Below are positions 1 through 5,430 of a stretch of DNA of 16,197 nt, one piece after another. The notes beneath the pieces are model-generated. The model was not told the DNA's origin and made no database searches. It saw nothing but the letters and a program-made list of their open reading frames with translations. A program made the translations under genes and the position numbers. Source of the DNA: JBKJTP01 sp046590195 (GTDB taxonomy: Bacteria; Bacteroidota; Ignavibacteria; Palsa-1295). Every line of letters begins with the position of its first letter. Position 1 is the stretch's first letter. The DNA lies in NCBI GenBank assembly GCA_046590195.1, contig JBKJTP010000088.1:1-16197 (forward strand), read 5' to 3'.

Positions 1-1
1 A

Positions 2-343
2 CACAATGCCCTGTTACAGTGCGGCATCGACACGCCGGTCGGACCACCCACGATGGCGCAGGTAGAAGCGGCCCTGAAGGCGTCAGACGACGCGCAGGCG
101 CTGTTTGAGAGCGCGGACGGTGAGAAGTCAGAGTATTACGCCGGTCTCGCTGTAGACGCTGAGGTTGTCGCTGCTGACATCGCCCTGCGTTACATCCGAA
201 AGGTCGTGTCGGACCGGCAGGATAACCCACGAGGCGCTGATGCCATCGAACGCGCCGCACGGTACGGATGGGAGCATCCTAACTGGACTTTCACTAACAT
301 TCGCGGTGGACTCGACCGCTTCCGCCCGGAGTTCAAGTCATGA
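2..343 (+). CDS. Hypothetical protein, 5' end cut by window edge
   Basis: The reading frame is open from base 2 to the TGA at 341-343, so the gene almost certainly begins before the window. The first in-frame ATG is at base 53, but it has only a weak GGA about nine bases upstream, so I do not favour it as the start. The visible product (about 113 residues) is soluble, acidic and alanine-rich in its first half, likely alpha-helical, with an aromatic C-terminal stretch (YGWEHPNWTFTNIRGG). There is no signal peptide or membrane span. I do not recognise the family. It overlaps the next gene by four bases (ATGA), so the two are probably translated together. Confidence 0.7.
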   Translation, partial: HNALLQCGIDTPVGPPTMAQVEAALKASDDAQALFESADGEKSEYYAGLAVDAEVVAADIALRYIRKVVSDRQDNPRGADAIERAARYGWEHPNWTFTNIRGGLDRFRPEFKS

Positions 344-513
344 CAAAGCATAATAAGCTAGGCAAGAGTCGTTTTCGCGCGCTCCTGCTCACCGCCATTC
401 ACCGTGCGACGCTCGGAAAGACAACCGAAGACCTCGATATGGTGATAGCGGAACTCGAAAAAGAGACACAGGTACTGCGTGATAAGCTTGCGACTCGGGC
501 GGCGCTGAAATGA
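340..513 (+). CDS. Small hypothetical protein, 57 aa
   Basis: This 57-codon gene is linked to both neighbours by ATGA overlaps, at 340-343 and 510-513. That coupling is the main reason to believe it. The product starts MTKHNKLGKSRFRALLL, with a basic N-terminal half and a charged helical C-terminal half (DLDMVIAELEKETQVLRDKL) that could form a short coiled coil. It has no membrane span, cysteine or known motif. The function is unknown. It looks like one of the small cytoplasmic accessory proteins common in large phages. Confidence 0.65.
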   Translation: MTKHNKLGKSRFRALLLTAIHRATLGKTTEDLDMVIAELEKETQVLRDKLATRAALK

Positions 514-704
514 CGCACGTAAAGTGGCGGTACGAATGCGTAGAAAGCGAACCTGATGATGGCGGACCGCCGATATGGCGTGTATATCGTGAGGACGATT
601 CGAGCTACGAGGCTACTGTATGCGAACTGTGGACAGGCGAGCAGGACAATGAACAAGTAGCACGCGAAATCTGCCATCGCCACAATAGCGCATTGAAGAA
701 ATGA
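510..704 (+). CDS. Small hypothetical protein, 64 aa
   Basis: This is the third gene of the ATGA-coupled chain. The product is acidic and soluble. An N-terminal beta-type segment (VKWRYECVESEPDD, then PPIWRVYRED) is followed by a C-terminal helix ending EICHRHNSALKK. That ending resembles the A-x-x-HN-type tail of many small phage proteins of unknown role, but this is an impression and not a family assignment. The gene ends with TGA at 702-704. The next gene is 36 bases away and has its own -10-like element, so the operon probably ends here. Confidence 0.65.
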   Translation: MTHVKWRYECVESEPDDGGPPIWRVYREDDSSYEATVCELWTGEQDNEQVAREICHRHNSALKK

Positions 705-728
705 CTGGCGAGTGAATTAGGAACCGCG

Positions 729-734
729 TATAAT
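729..734 (+). promoter_or_regulatory. Perfect TATAAT -10 element six bases before an ATG
   Basis: TATAAT ends six bases before the ATG at 741, so transcription would begin at or next to the start codon and give a leaderless mRNA. The -35 region at the usual 17-base spacing (TGGCGA) is poor. The only purine-rich stretch (TAGGAA at 718-723) is too far from 741 to act as a normal ribosome-binding site. Confidence 0.45.
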
Positions 735-740
735 GCGCGA

Positions 741-956
741 ATGTCTCATCTGAAAGAGTACCGTAATAATACAATCGCCGTTATGAGAGTCCTACTTGGA
801 GTATATGCACTTCTGGTGCTTATGGCGACTGGCGTGGTCATGGCAATGGATCAAACGCCAAAGACAGTGGCCCTCACATGCGTAGGCTTCCTGTTGACAG
901 GTTTAGTGGCGTTTTTACTGGTTGTACGACGTGTTAATAATTCGAGGCCGGAATAA
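741..956 (+). CDS. Small two-span membrane protein, 71 aa
   Basis: The product has two hydrophobic segments, at about residues 15-36 (RVLLGVYALLVLMATGVVMA) and 43-62 (VALTCVGFLLTGLVAFLLVV). Basic residues lie at both ends (HLKEYR and RRVNN), which predicts a hairpin with both termini in the cytoplasm. The family is not recognised. A perfect -10 hexamer lies just upstream and no Shine-Dalgarno sequence is at normal distance, so it may be translated from a leaderless message. The stop overlaps the next start (TAATG). It heads a run of small membrane proteins reaching to 3536. Such runs in phages can act in host takeover, superinfection exclusion or lysis, but nothing here decides between them. 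Confidence 0.7.
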   Translation: MSHLKEYRNNTIAVMRVLLGVYALLVLMATGVVMAMDQTPKTVALTCVGFLLTGLVAFLLVVRRVNNSRPE

Positions 957-1261
957 TGGATTACAATGTTTTGCTTTTCATCATCTGCTATACCATCATC
1001 GGCTTCGTGTTTGGGCGCGGACTAGCCCTATGGCACGACCTTAACCACGAAGCTGACTGGGGGGATGCATATTTAGGTGCGGGTATCTTCTGGCCTGTGG
1101 TCATGGGATGCTATGCTTTCTCTTGGCTGATGGATGGATTGACTGACCGTTGGGAATGGGCCAAAGTTAGCGGGCGCTTAATCGCTAAACTTTTTCATCA
1201 CGCCGTGGACCGCCCCTTCATTGCTATGCTTCGTCCTTTCGTAAGGAAGGGTGAAGAATGA
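956..1261 (+). CDS. Membrane protein, 101 aa
   Basis: Two hydrophobic stretches are visible, near residues 4-25 (NVLLFIICYTIIGFVFGRGLAL) and 41-62 (YLGAGIFWPVVMGCYAFSWLM). A basic, amphipathic C-terminal half follows (WAKVSGRLIAKLFHHAVDR ... RPFVRKGEE), likely cytoplasmic. The start overlaps the previous stop (TAATG) and the end overlaps the next gene (ATGA), so it is the middle of a coupled trio. The function is unknown. It is rich in tryptophan and other aromatics, as small phage inner-membrane proteins often are. Confidence 0.7.
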   Translation: MDYNVLLFIICYTIIGFVFGRGLALWHDLNHEADWGDAYLGAGIFWPVVMGCYAFSWLMDGLTDRWEWAKVSGRLIAKLFHHAVDRPFIAMLRPFVRKGEE

Positions 1262-1512
1262 AGCTGCCTGACGGCTGTATGCTCGTGGACGAGGCCAACT
1301 ACAGCAGACACATGGCCGAACTGACCATTCTGCGTCACAAAATGGACGGGGAAGTGTGGTTCTGGATGGGCGACGGCTCCGATGTTCCGGAGACACTGGC
1401 CTGCCCGGTCATCATGGATGCCGACACTCTGCGCAAGCTGCTCGCGAGCCAGAACACACCTCCGAGTCAACCTCTGGAACCCAACTACGCCGGCCTCATT
1501 ACGGATTCCTGA
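1258..1512 (+). CDS. Hypothetical soluble protein, 84 aa
   Basis: This gene overlaps the previous one by ATGA. GGAAGG and GAAG purine runs in the end of that gene provide a ribosome-binding site. The product (MKLPDGCMLVDEANYSRHMA...) is soluble. Its beta-type centre (GEVWFWMGDGSDVPETLACPVIMDA) and an LRKLLAS helix are followed by a proline-rich tail. I cannot assign a family. It is the only gene without a membrane span in this part of the run. Confidence 0.65.
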   Translation: MKLPDGCMLVDEANYSRHMAELTILRHKMDGEVWFWMGDGSDVPETLACPVIMDADTLRKLLASQNTPPSQPLEPNYAGLITDS

Positions 1513-1521
1513 CGAATCACA

Positions 1522-1562
1522 TGGCGGAATTTTTTCGCCAAATGGCGGTGTAAGCAACCGCC
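1522..1562 (+). other. Paired inverted repeats in a short intergenic gap
   Basis: TGGCG (1522-1526) can pair with CGCCA (1536-1540), and GGCGGT (1544-1549) pairs perfectly with ACCGCC (1557-1562). ATGGCGG occurs twice (1521-1527 and 1542-1548). No T-run follows the second stem, so it is not an obvious terminator. It lies in the leader of the next gene and could be an mRNA structure or a protein site. Confidence 0.35.
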
Positions 1563-1576
1563 GCCACGAGTACCAT

Positions 1577-1795
1577 ATGATAATCATGACCATGAACCTC
1601 TTCTACATCCTCATCGGTATATTCTGCGCTCGCCTGTACTACAACCGGCAGCCACTCGACCACTTCGGCTTTCGGCCGTGGAATAACACGGTCTTCGTCT
1701 TCCTGTTCTGGCCGTTCTGGTTGGTTTTGCTTGCGGCCGACGAACTGCATGTCGAGACCAAGAATGACGACAAGGATAAGCCGGGACCATTGTAA
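1577..1795 (+). CDS. Small membrane protein, about 72 aa
   Basis: The frame is open well upstream, but the upstream part overlaps the previous gene and reads as non-protein-like, so I place the start at 1577 (ATG with a weak GAG seven bases before). ATGs at 1586 and 1592 are alternatives. The product has an N-terminal hydrophobic segment (NLFYILIGIFCARLYY), an arginine/proline linker, and a second one (NTVFVFLFWPFWLVLLAA). It ends in a charged cytoplasmic tail (ETKNDDKDKPGPL). The family is unknown. It belongs to the membrane-protein cluster. The following 94-base gap carries the promoter of the cysteine-rich pair. Confidence 0.6.
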   Translation: MIIMTMNLFYILIGIFCARLYYNRQPLDHFGFRPWNNTVFVFLFWPFWLVLLAADELHVETKNDDKDKPGPL

Positions 1796-1822
1796 ACAAT
1801 TACTGTTAGAAAAGCAGAATGC

Positions 1823-1850
1823 TGGACAGTAATAATGTTTGACTTATAAT
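1823..1850 (+). promoter_or_regulatory. Sigma70-like promoter for the cysteine-rich pair
   Basis: TGGACA (1823-1828), a 16-base spacer and a perfect TATAAT (1845-1850). Transcription would begin near 1857 and give a leader of about 33 bases that contains the hairpin at 1866-1887. Confidence 0.6.
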
Positions 1851-1865
1851 ACGGACTTGATTATC

Positions 1866-1887
1866 ATGACCTCACATAAGAGGTCAT
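1866..1887 (+). promoter_or_regulatory. Hairpin sequestering the ribosome-binding site
   Basis: ATGACCTC (1866-1873) pairs perfectly over eight bases with GAGGTCAT (1880-1887), leaving a six-base loop, ACATAA. The Shine-Dalgarno sequence AAGAGGT (1878-1884) is half in the loop and half in the 3' arm, and the start codon follows at 1890. The geometry suggests translational control by opening of the hairpin. Confidence 0.6.
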
Positions 1888-1889
1888 TC

Positions 1890-2294
1890 ATGAAAGTTAC
1901 TCCCGGTCTCGTTATCTTTTTAATCTCTGCTCTGTTTACTGCTATTATCTACATGGCAGTAGTAGACATCAAACACTCCATACAACTCGGTAGCGCCGCT
2001 TCCGGTACATATATCGAGTACACAGAGCAGTTAGGCATCGTCACGGAAGTTGATGACTGCCGCATCTCTAAGTACAACACTACTTGTACTATCAAGACGA
2101 CCAAGGGTTCATTCCGCACGGGCTTTCACTCATGGCCCGGTTACTATATTGGAATTGGTACTCCGGTTTCTACCAAGATTAGAACCCTCGGCACGCTTCA
2201 AGGCTATTACCATTGCCAAAATGACAAGTGCCGCCATGCCCATAATTGCGCAGACGAAAGCTGTTTCAACGCCGAATACGCTCGGGGTAACTGA
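1890..2294 (+). CDS. Single-span cysteine-rich protein, paralogue A, 134 aa
   Basis: The start at 1890 follows AAGAGGT by five bases. An in-frame TTG at 1839 overlaps the promoter and is rejected. An N-terminal hydrophobic segment (residues 5-25, PGLVIFLISALFTAIIYMAVV) acts as a signal anchor. The rest should be periplasmic. It holds a GIVTEVDDC motif, a second cysteine nine residues later, and a C-terminal C-x4-C-x5-C-x4-C-x4-YARGN block. The next gene encodes the same architecture, so the two are tandem duplicates with six conserved cysteines, likely three disulphides. The overlap (TGATG) couples them. The family is unknown. A secreted or envelope-facing role such as exclusion of other phages or inhibition of a periplasmic target is possible but unproven. 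Confidence 0.7.
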   Translation: MKVTPGLVIFLISALFTAIIYMAVVDIKHSIQLGSAASGTYIEYTEQLGIVTEVDDCRISKYNTTCTIKTTKGSFRTGFHSWPGYYIGIGTPVSTKIRTLGTLQGYYHCQNDKCRHAHNCADESCFNAEYARGN

Positions 2295-2737
2295 TGAGGC
2301 GTATACTAATACTGATCCTTCTAGGTATTCTAGGGTTCGCCGGACTGGTAGTATTGTGGGTATCTTTTATCTTCGTGCAGGTTGTCCTCGAAGAACGAGA
2401 GAACGCAAAGTATCCGATCTATACTTACTATGTCCCACAGGGTATAGTAACATCATCAGACAAGTGCAATACGACGCGACGCGCCACATACTGTCGAGTT
2501 ACTTTCGTTGAAGGCCGGTACGGCTATTACAACATCGACGACTACGCTAAGTTCGAGGCCGGAGATGTCATCGGCCTCATCATCCTGACACAGGGTGATG
2601 GGCAGACAACGATGGGTTGCAACTTTTCCGACCAGCAATGCAAGGTTGCCAGCATTTGCTCTGAGAAGACAAACATAAACGACTGCTGGTCGTATGATTA
2701 CGCGAAGGGTAATTTTCAAGTGCGTCTCCAACCATAG
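2294..2737 (+). CDS. Single-span cysteine-rich protein, paralogue B, 147 aa
   Basis: The N-terminal hydrophobic anchor (residues 4-30, ILILILLGILGFAGLVVLWV) is preceded by MRR. The exported part matches its upstream neighbour: QGIVTSSDKC, a second cysteine at the same nine-residue spacing, a glycine-rich middle, then C-x6-C-x5-C-x8-C-x4-YAKGN near the C terminus. A short extra tail (FQVRLQP) follows. The divergence between the copies is high while cysteine spacing and the YA-K/R-GN ending are kept. That suggests selection for a disulphide fold and perhaps different targets. No family is recognised. It is translated by coupling to paralogue A. Confidence 0.7.
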   Translation: MRRILILILLGILGFAGLVVLWVSFIFVQVVLEERENAKYPIYTYYVPQGIVTSSDKCNTTRRATYCRVTFVEGRYGYYNIDDYAKFEAGDVIGLIILTQGDGQTTMGCNFSDQQCKVASICSEKTNINDCWSYDYAKGNFQVRLQP

Positions 2738-2746
2738 GTATACGTG

Positions 2747-2929
2747 ATGGACTTCTTTTTCCACTACCTCAAGGTTCTACTCGTCGGCGCTCTAACATTC
2801 ATGGTTGGTACGGTTGCAGTCACATCGTTAACTGGTCGCGCACTGTACATTTTACTTCTAACTGCCTTGATTACAGCGTATACTGTAGCCGTAGTTACAC
2901 ATAAGAGGAAACCGGATGAACAAATCTAG
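2747..2929 (+). CDS. Small two-span membrane protein, 60 aa
   Basis: I chose the ATG at 2747 because AGGT (2736-2739) lies seven bases upstream. The GTG at 2744 is in frame but too close to it. The product has two hydrophobic segments, FFFHYLKVLLVGALTFMVGTVAV and YILLLTALITAYTVAVV, then a basic tail (THKRKPDEQI). The stop lies 14 bases inside the next gene. The function is unknown. It lies in the small-membrane-protein run. Confidence 0.65.
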   Translation: MDFFFHYLKVLLVGALTFMVGTVAVTSLTGRALYILLLTALITAYTVAVVTHKRKPDEQI

Positions 2930-3536
2930 TCAGCAAATTCTTAACGATCTTATAGACGCGGACATTGAAGCATGCCTGTTCGGCTCCCTTTGTAAGGTCG
3001 CCGAGCCTACCGTCTTCACGATAGAGTCGATAGATGCAATGAAGAAGACAATGCATGAGATGAAAAACATCCCGATTCCGCCCATCATCATTGTTGAGAA
3101 GACGGACGGCTCATTCAGGCGCATAGCAGACAATATGATCGGTATCGGCCGGGCCTTGGAGTCAGGTGAAGAACTGACGAATGTCAAAAATGTCTATCTA
3201 ATCAACCCGGATAGGGTGGGTTTGAACGCTTTTAAGTTGGACTGGAATTTTGACTGGTCCCATGATAGAATCACGGAGCCGGAGGAACCGGCTGTGAAGG
3301 AACCGCACGTGACGTTTAAGCAATTCGCCCGCAATAATTGGAAGGACTATCTCCGCACGGTGTTACCGGCGGCGGTCGTGTTCTTCATCGCGGCGTTCGT
3401 GACTAAGACATCGTTGGCGTTTTATGTCGCTTCACCACTGGCGCTTGCCTTCTTGGCCGGCTTGACAGTTTTGCAACAGTACAATCGTTGGTATCCGTAC
3501 TACGGACCAAACGGTTTACTCAACAGGGGTAAGTAA
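2916..3536 (+). CDS. Hypothetical protein with C-terminal membrane hairpin, 206 aa
   Basis: AAGAGGA seven bases before the ATG supports the start. The first 120 residues are soluble and charged (beginning MNKSSQQILNDLIDADIEA), with a proline-rich segment (NIPIPPIIIVEK). An EPEEPAVKEP linker follows, then two hydrophobic segments near residues 147-190 (VLPAAVVFFIAAFV and FYVASPLALAFLAGLTVL). The C terminus is short and aromatic. The soluble domain is probably cytoplasmic and tethered to the inner membrane. I recognise no family. CACATAAGAGG, which carries its ribosome-binding site, also occurs before paralogue A (1873-1883). Confidence 0.7.
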   Translation: MNKSSQQILNDLIDADIEACLFGSLCKVAEPTVFTIESIDAMKKTMHEMKNIPIPPIIIVEKTDGSFRRIADNMIGIGRALESGEELTNVKNVYLINPDRVGLNAFKLDWNFDWSHDRITEPEEPAVKEPHVTFKQFARNNWKDYLRTVLPAAVVFFIAAFVTKTSLAFYVASPLALAFLAGLTVLQQYNRWYPYYGPNGLLNRGK

Positions 3537-3537
3537 G

Positions 3538-3711
3538 ATGAATGCCGTGTTTGAAGCAAAATACATCGAATTGTTTATCGCCACGCAGGCTTACCAGAAT
3601 GCCATCTCCGCCACCGAACTTCGGGCAACCGAGTTGCTAGACACATTGATGGATGACATGTTAGCGGAGAGGGGAAACCTGTTCTCACTACTCACGAAGT
3701 ACCCGGACTGA
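3538..3711 (+). CDS. Small helical hypothetical protein, 57 aa
   Basis: AGGGG (3525-3529) is eight bases before the ATG, and the stop overlaps the next start (TGATG). The product is almost entirely alpha-helical in character: an N-terminal amphipathic helix (FEAKYIELFIATQAYQNAI) and an acidic second helix (ATELLDTLMDDML). It has no cysteines and no membrane span. The function is unknown. Confidence 0.6.
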   Translation: MNAVFEAKYIELFIATQAYQNAISATELRATELLDTLMDDMLAERGNLFSLLTKYPD

Positions 3712-3926
3712 TGTACTGCGCTGAGTGCGGCTCCAAGATGGAACCACAATGGCATGGCGGATACGCCTTGTGCTGTAATGGGTTTGGGTATTGGTGGTGT
3801 GAGCCACCGCTGAAGGCTGATCTATGGGCATTCGATAATTGCCAGAAATACCAAGGTCATTGGTTCTACCAGACCGTAAACTGGCCGAAGGGGAAGAGGC
3901 CAACTTTACCTAAGCTGGACGATTAG
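3711..3926 (+). CDS. Zinc-ribbon-like small protein, 71 aa
   Basis: The product begins MYCAECGSKM, a classic first knuckle of a zinc ribbon. A CC pair and further cysteines follow (ALCCNGFGYWWCEPP, DNCQKY). Possible ligands are Cys3, Cys6 and two of the later cysteines. It is rich in tryptophan, tyrosine and glycine. Such proteins often bind nucleic acid or act as small adaptors, but the specific role is unknown. It overlaps the previous gene by one base (TGATG). Its TAG stop shares the four bases TTAG with the TAA stop of the convergent protease gene. Confidence 0.7.
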   Translation: MYCAECGSKMEPQWHGGYALCCNGFGYWWCEPPLKADLWAFDNCQKYQGHWFYQTVNWPKGKRPTLPKLDD

Positions 3927-4573
3927 TCATTTGCTACTGGAACTTTCGGTCCAACGGTTAGGAACGAATTCGGCTCCAAACCGACAGCCTTCAATTGTTC
4001 ATTGGTGAAGTTGAGTGGGTATGAACCCATCACGGCGAACGATCTATCATTATAGATGAAGCTGATTACGCCGACGATATGGCGCTCATTGTCGAACACG
4101 CCGGCACCACTATCACCGTGATAGCCGTTAACATCATACACGGTCGATAGACCTTCGAAGCCCGAGACGTAGCCTCTACGATACATGTTGATTAGGCCGC
4201 TTGGGTTACCCCAATAGTGAATGTCTCGTTCCTGATTAAGAGCAGGACCGAAGGTGGCATACTTCGCGAAAGTTACACCATCAACCAAGACTAGAATGTG
4301 ATCGTTGCCGTCCATTGCGACTCTAAGAATGCGAGCGCCGGTCTTGTTTAGGAGAATGTCGAGACCGGCATCATCGAGACAATGTGCGGCGGTAATAAAC
4401 GTGTTAATGGCTACTGCGGTAGCACTACACTTAGAATGTTCAGTCCAGAGAGTAAAGGTAGCGTCCTTGTCGTATAGAATCCTAGGCTTAGGAATTGCAT
4501 CGGCGGCGAAACATTCGGTGCATGCGGCCGACCCTAACAGCAAAGCAAATAGAAATACGATGACGCTTTTCAT
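3923..4573 (-). CDS. Exported trypsin-like serine protease, 216 aa
   Basis: The N terminus is a Sec-type signal peptide (MKSVIVFLFALLLGSAAC) with a likely cleavage site near FAA|DA (residues 22-26). Cys18 sits in a poor lipobox. The chymotrypsin-fold triad is readable: His64 in FITAAHCLDD, Asp91 in NDHILVLVD, and Ser155 in GYHGDSGAGVF. Cys49 and Cys65 bracket the His loop as in trypsins, so one disulphide is expected. The length fits a single S1-family domain. It would act in the periplasm or on release from the cell. A role in cleaving host envelope or virion proteins is inference. The start is supported by GAGGGA seven bases upstream. A T4-late-like motif lies 66 bases upstream. Confidence 0.85.
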   Translation of the reverse strand: MKSVIVFLFALLLGSAACTECFAADAIPKPRILYDKDATFTLWTEHSKCSATAVAINTFITAAHCLDDAGLDILLNKTGARILRVAMDGNDHILVLVDGVTFAKYATFGPALNQERDIHYWGNPSGLINMYRRGYVSGFEGLSTVYDVNGYHGDSGAGVFDNERHIVGVISFIYNDRSFAVMGSYPLNFTNEQLKAVGLEPNSFLTVGPKVPVAND

Positions 4574-4626
4574 GGATTGTCCCTCATGCAGAATCCATTG
4601 AAATTGTTGGAAAGCAAGCCTTCCAA
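4570..4626 (-). CDS. Possible 18-codon leader peptide before the protease gene
   Basis: On the minus strand AAGAGG is followed five bases later by TTG, opening a frame MEGLLSNNFNGFCMRDNP whose TGA overlaps the protease ATG as ATGA. The protease ribosome-binding site lies inside this frame. The arrangement fits translational coupling or a leader peptide. The TTG start and short length keep confidence low. Confidence 0.3.
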   Translation of the reverse strand: MEGLLSNNFNGFCMRDNP

Positions 4627-4639
4627 ATTACCTCTTATG

Positions 4640-4648
4640 ATTATTTAG
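4640..4648 (-). promoter_or_regulatory. CTAAATAAT motif (T4-late-promoter-like) before the protease
   Basis: CTAAATAAT read on the minus strand. The same nine bases occur before three other genes in this window. Its TAAATA core matches the T4 late -10 sequence TATAAATA at six of eight positions. Transcription starting a few bases downstream would include the 18-codon leader frame. Confidence 0.45.
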
Positions 4649-4699
4649 CGTGGCGATATAATATGTTAGGAAATTCACATTACTTAATGAAATAAATGG

Positions 4700-4728
4700 T
4701 TGCACAAGGCAAGAACGAGGCATATACT
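4700..4728 (+). promoter_or_regulatory. Sigma70-like promoter
   Basis: TTGCAC (4700-4705), a 17-base spacer and TATACT (4723-4728). It would start near 4735, at the 5' edge of the hairpin before the gene at 4754. The 120-base gap before it is the divergent leader region of the protease. Confidence 0.5.
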
Positions 4729-4733
4729 GTCGG

Positions 4734-4753
4734 GCAGTTCTGGGAGGAATTGC
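4734..4753 (+). promoter_or_regulatory. Hairpin presenting the Shine-Dalgarno in its loop
   Basis: GCAGTTC (4734-4740) pairs with GAATTGC (4747-4753) over seven positions including one G-U. The six-base loop TGGGAG holds the Shine-Dalgarno sequence, and the 3' arm touches the ATG at 4754. Confidence 0.55.
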
Positions 4754-4981
4754 ATGACATTTCAACTGTTTATAACTGGTTACGTCGCACTTGGAGTGCT
4801 ATGGGCAGTGTTACTAACTCGCTACAGCATTCGTGACGGATCGCTTGGTAAGTTGATGCGGCTTTCGATATGGAAGGGTATCTGCGTCATCATCATCGGT
4901 TACATTCTAAGTGCAATCATCTGGCCGTACTCGATCTATCGGTACTTTGGTGCTGAACTGTTTGGTGAGGTGTTCCGTTGA
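4754..4981 (+). CDS. Small two-span membrane protein, 75 aa
   Basis: The frame is open from 4700, but GGGAGG (4742-4747) six bases before the ATG at 4754 marks the real start. Two hydrophobic segments are at residues 3-21 (FQLFITGYVALGVLWAVLL) and 39-55 (KGICVIIIGYILSAIIW), separated by a short basic loop (RYSIRDGSLGKLMRLS). An aromatic C terminus follows (PYSIYRYFGAELFGEVFR). The family is unknown. It heads a transcription unit with its own promoter and an unusual ribosome-binding-site hairpin. Confidence 0.7.
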   Translation: MTFQLFITGYVALGVLWAVLLTRYSIRDGSLGKLMRLSIWKGICVIIIGYILSAIIWPYSIYRYFGAELFGEVFR

Positions 4982-5208
4982 ACACATACTTCACACCCTG
5001 CGAGTTCTGCGGCAAGGACCAGTTTCAATATGTCGATGGTGGCAATGGTAGAATTCCAGTGGCTGTGGTGTGTTGTAAGACTGCAATCGAGTTGGCTTAT
5101 TTGAACTTGGACATGCTGACCAACAGTAACGGGATTAACACGACTATCCAACAGGCTCTACCCCCGCCAGACCCGGCCCCGGACGTTACACCGGACCCTT
5201 TACCTTAA
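4978..5208 (+). CDS. CxxC small protein with TTG start, 76 aa
   Basis: The start codon is TTG, overlapping the previous stop as TTGA. GTGAGGTG (4965-4972) at proper spacing supports it, and no ATG precedes the CxxC motif. The product begins MNTYFTPCEFCGKDQF. A second cysteine pair (VAVVCCKTAI) probably completes a zinc site. The C terminus is proline/aspartate-rich and disordered (PPPDPAPDVTPDPLP). The role is unknown. The layout recalls the zinc-ribbon gene at 3711, but the sequences are not clearly homologous. Confidence 0.65.
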   Translation: MNTYFTPCEFCGKDQFQYVDGGNGRIPVAVVCCKTAIELAYLNLDMLTNSNGINTTIQQALPPPDPAPDVTPDPLP

Positions 5209-5270
5209 CCTTCGTTTCTGGTATGCTGTCTGTATGCTGACAATTGTGATTCCGCGCACATAACTAGGGC

Positions 5271-5299
5271 TTGTAATTGATTCACTAATGACCTACACT
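5271..5299 (+). promoter_or_regulatory. Possible promoter in the 5209-5430 gap
   Basis: TTGTAA (5271-5276), a 17-base spacer and TACACT (5294-5299), each four of six to consensus. It would give a leader of about 125 bases for the gene at 5431. TATGCTG also occurs twice at 5222-5239 with unknown meaning. Confidence 0.3.
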
Positions 5300-5323
5300 C
5301 GTTTCCTAGTGGTCGCGCTTGCG

Positions 5324-5366
5324 CCACGTGGGACGAGAACTTGTGGATTTCCTCGAAAACACGTGG
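5324..5366 (+). other. Potential structured leader element
   Basis: CCACGTG (5324-5330) pairs perfectly with CACGTGG (5360-5366), and inside it CGAG can pair with CTCG. The 222-base gap 5209-5430 has no convincing gene. GGAAGCTTCC (5382-5391) is a further ten-base palindrome. These could form a structured 5' leader or small RNA. Confidence 0.35.
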
Positions 5367-5430
5367 TAGAGTCGGGAGGTCGGAAGCTTCCTGAACAAAG
5401 CGTGACCGTCCATCTTAACAAGGACGAATC

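Noticed and set aside
4607..4626. TTGGAA/TTCCAA inverted repeat as a terminator
   Set aside because: No T-run follows on either strand. It lies inside the possible leader peptide of the protease gene.
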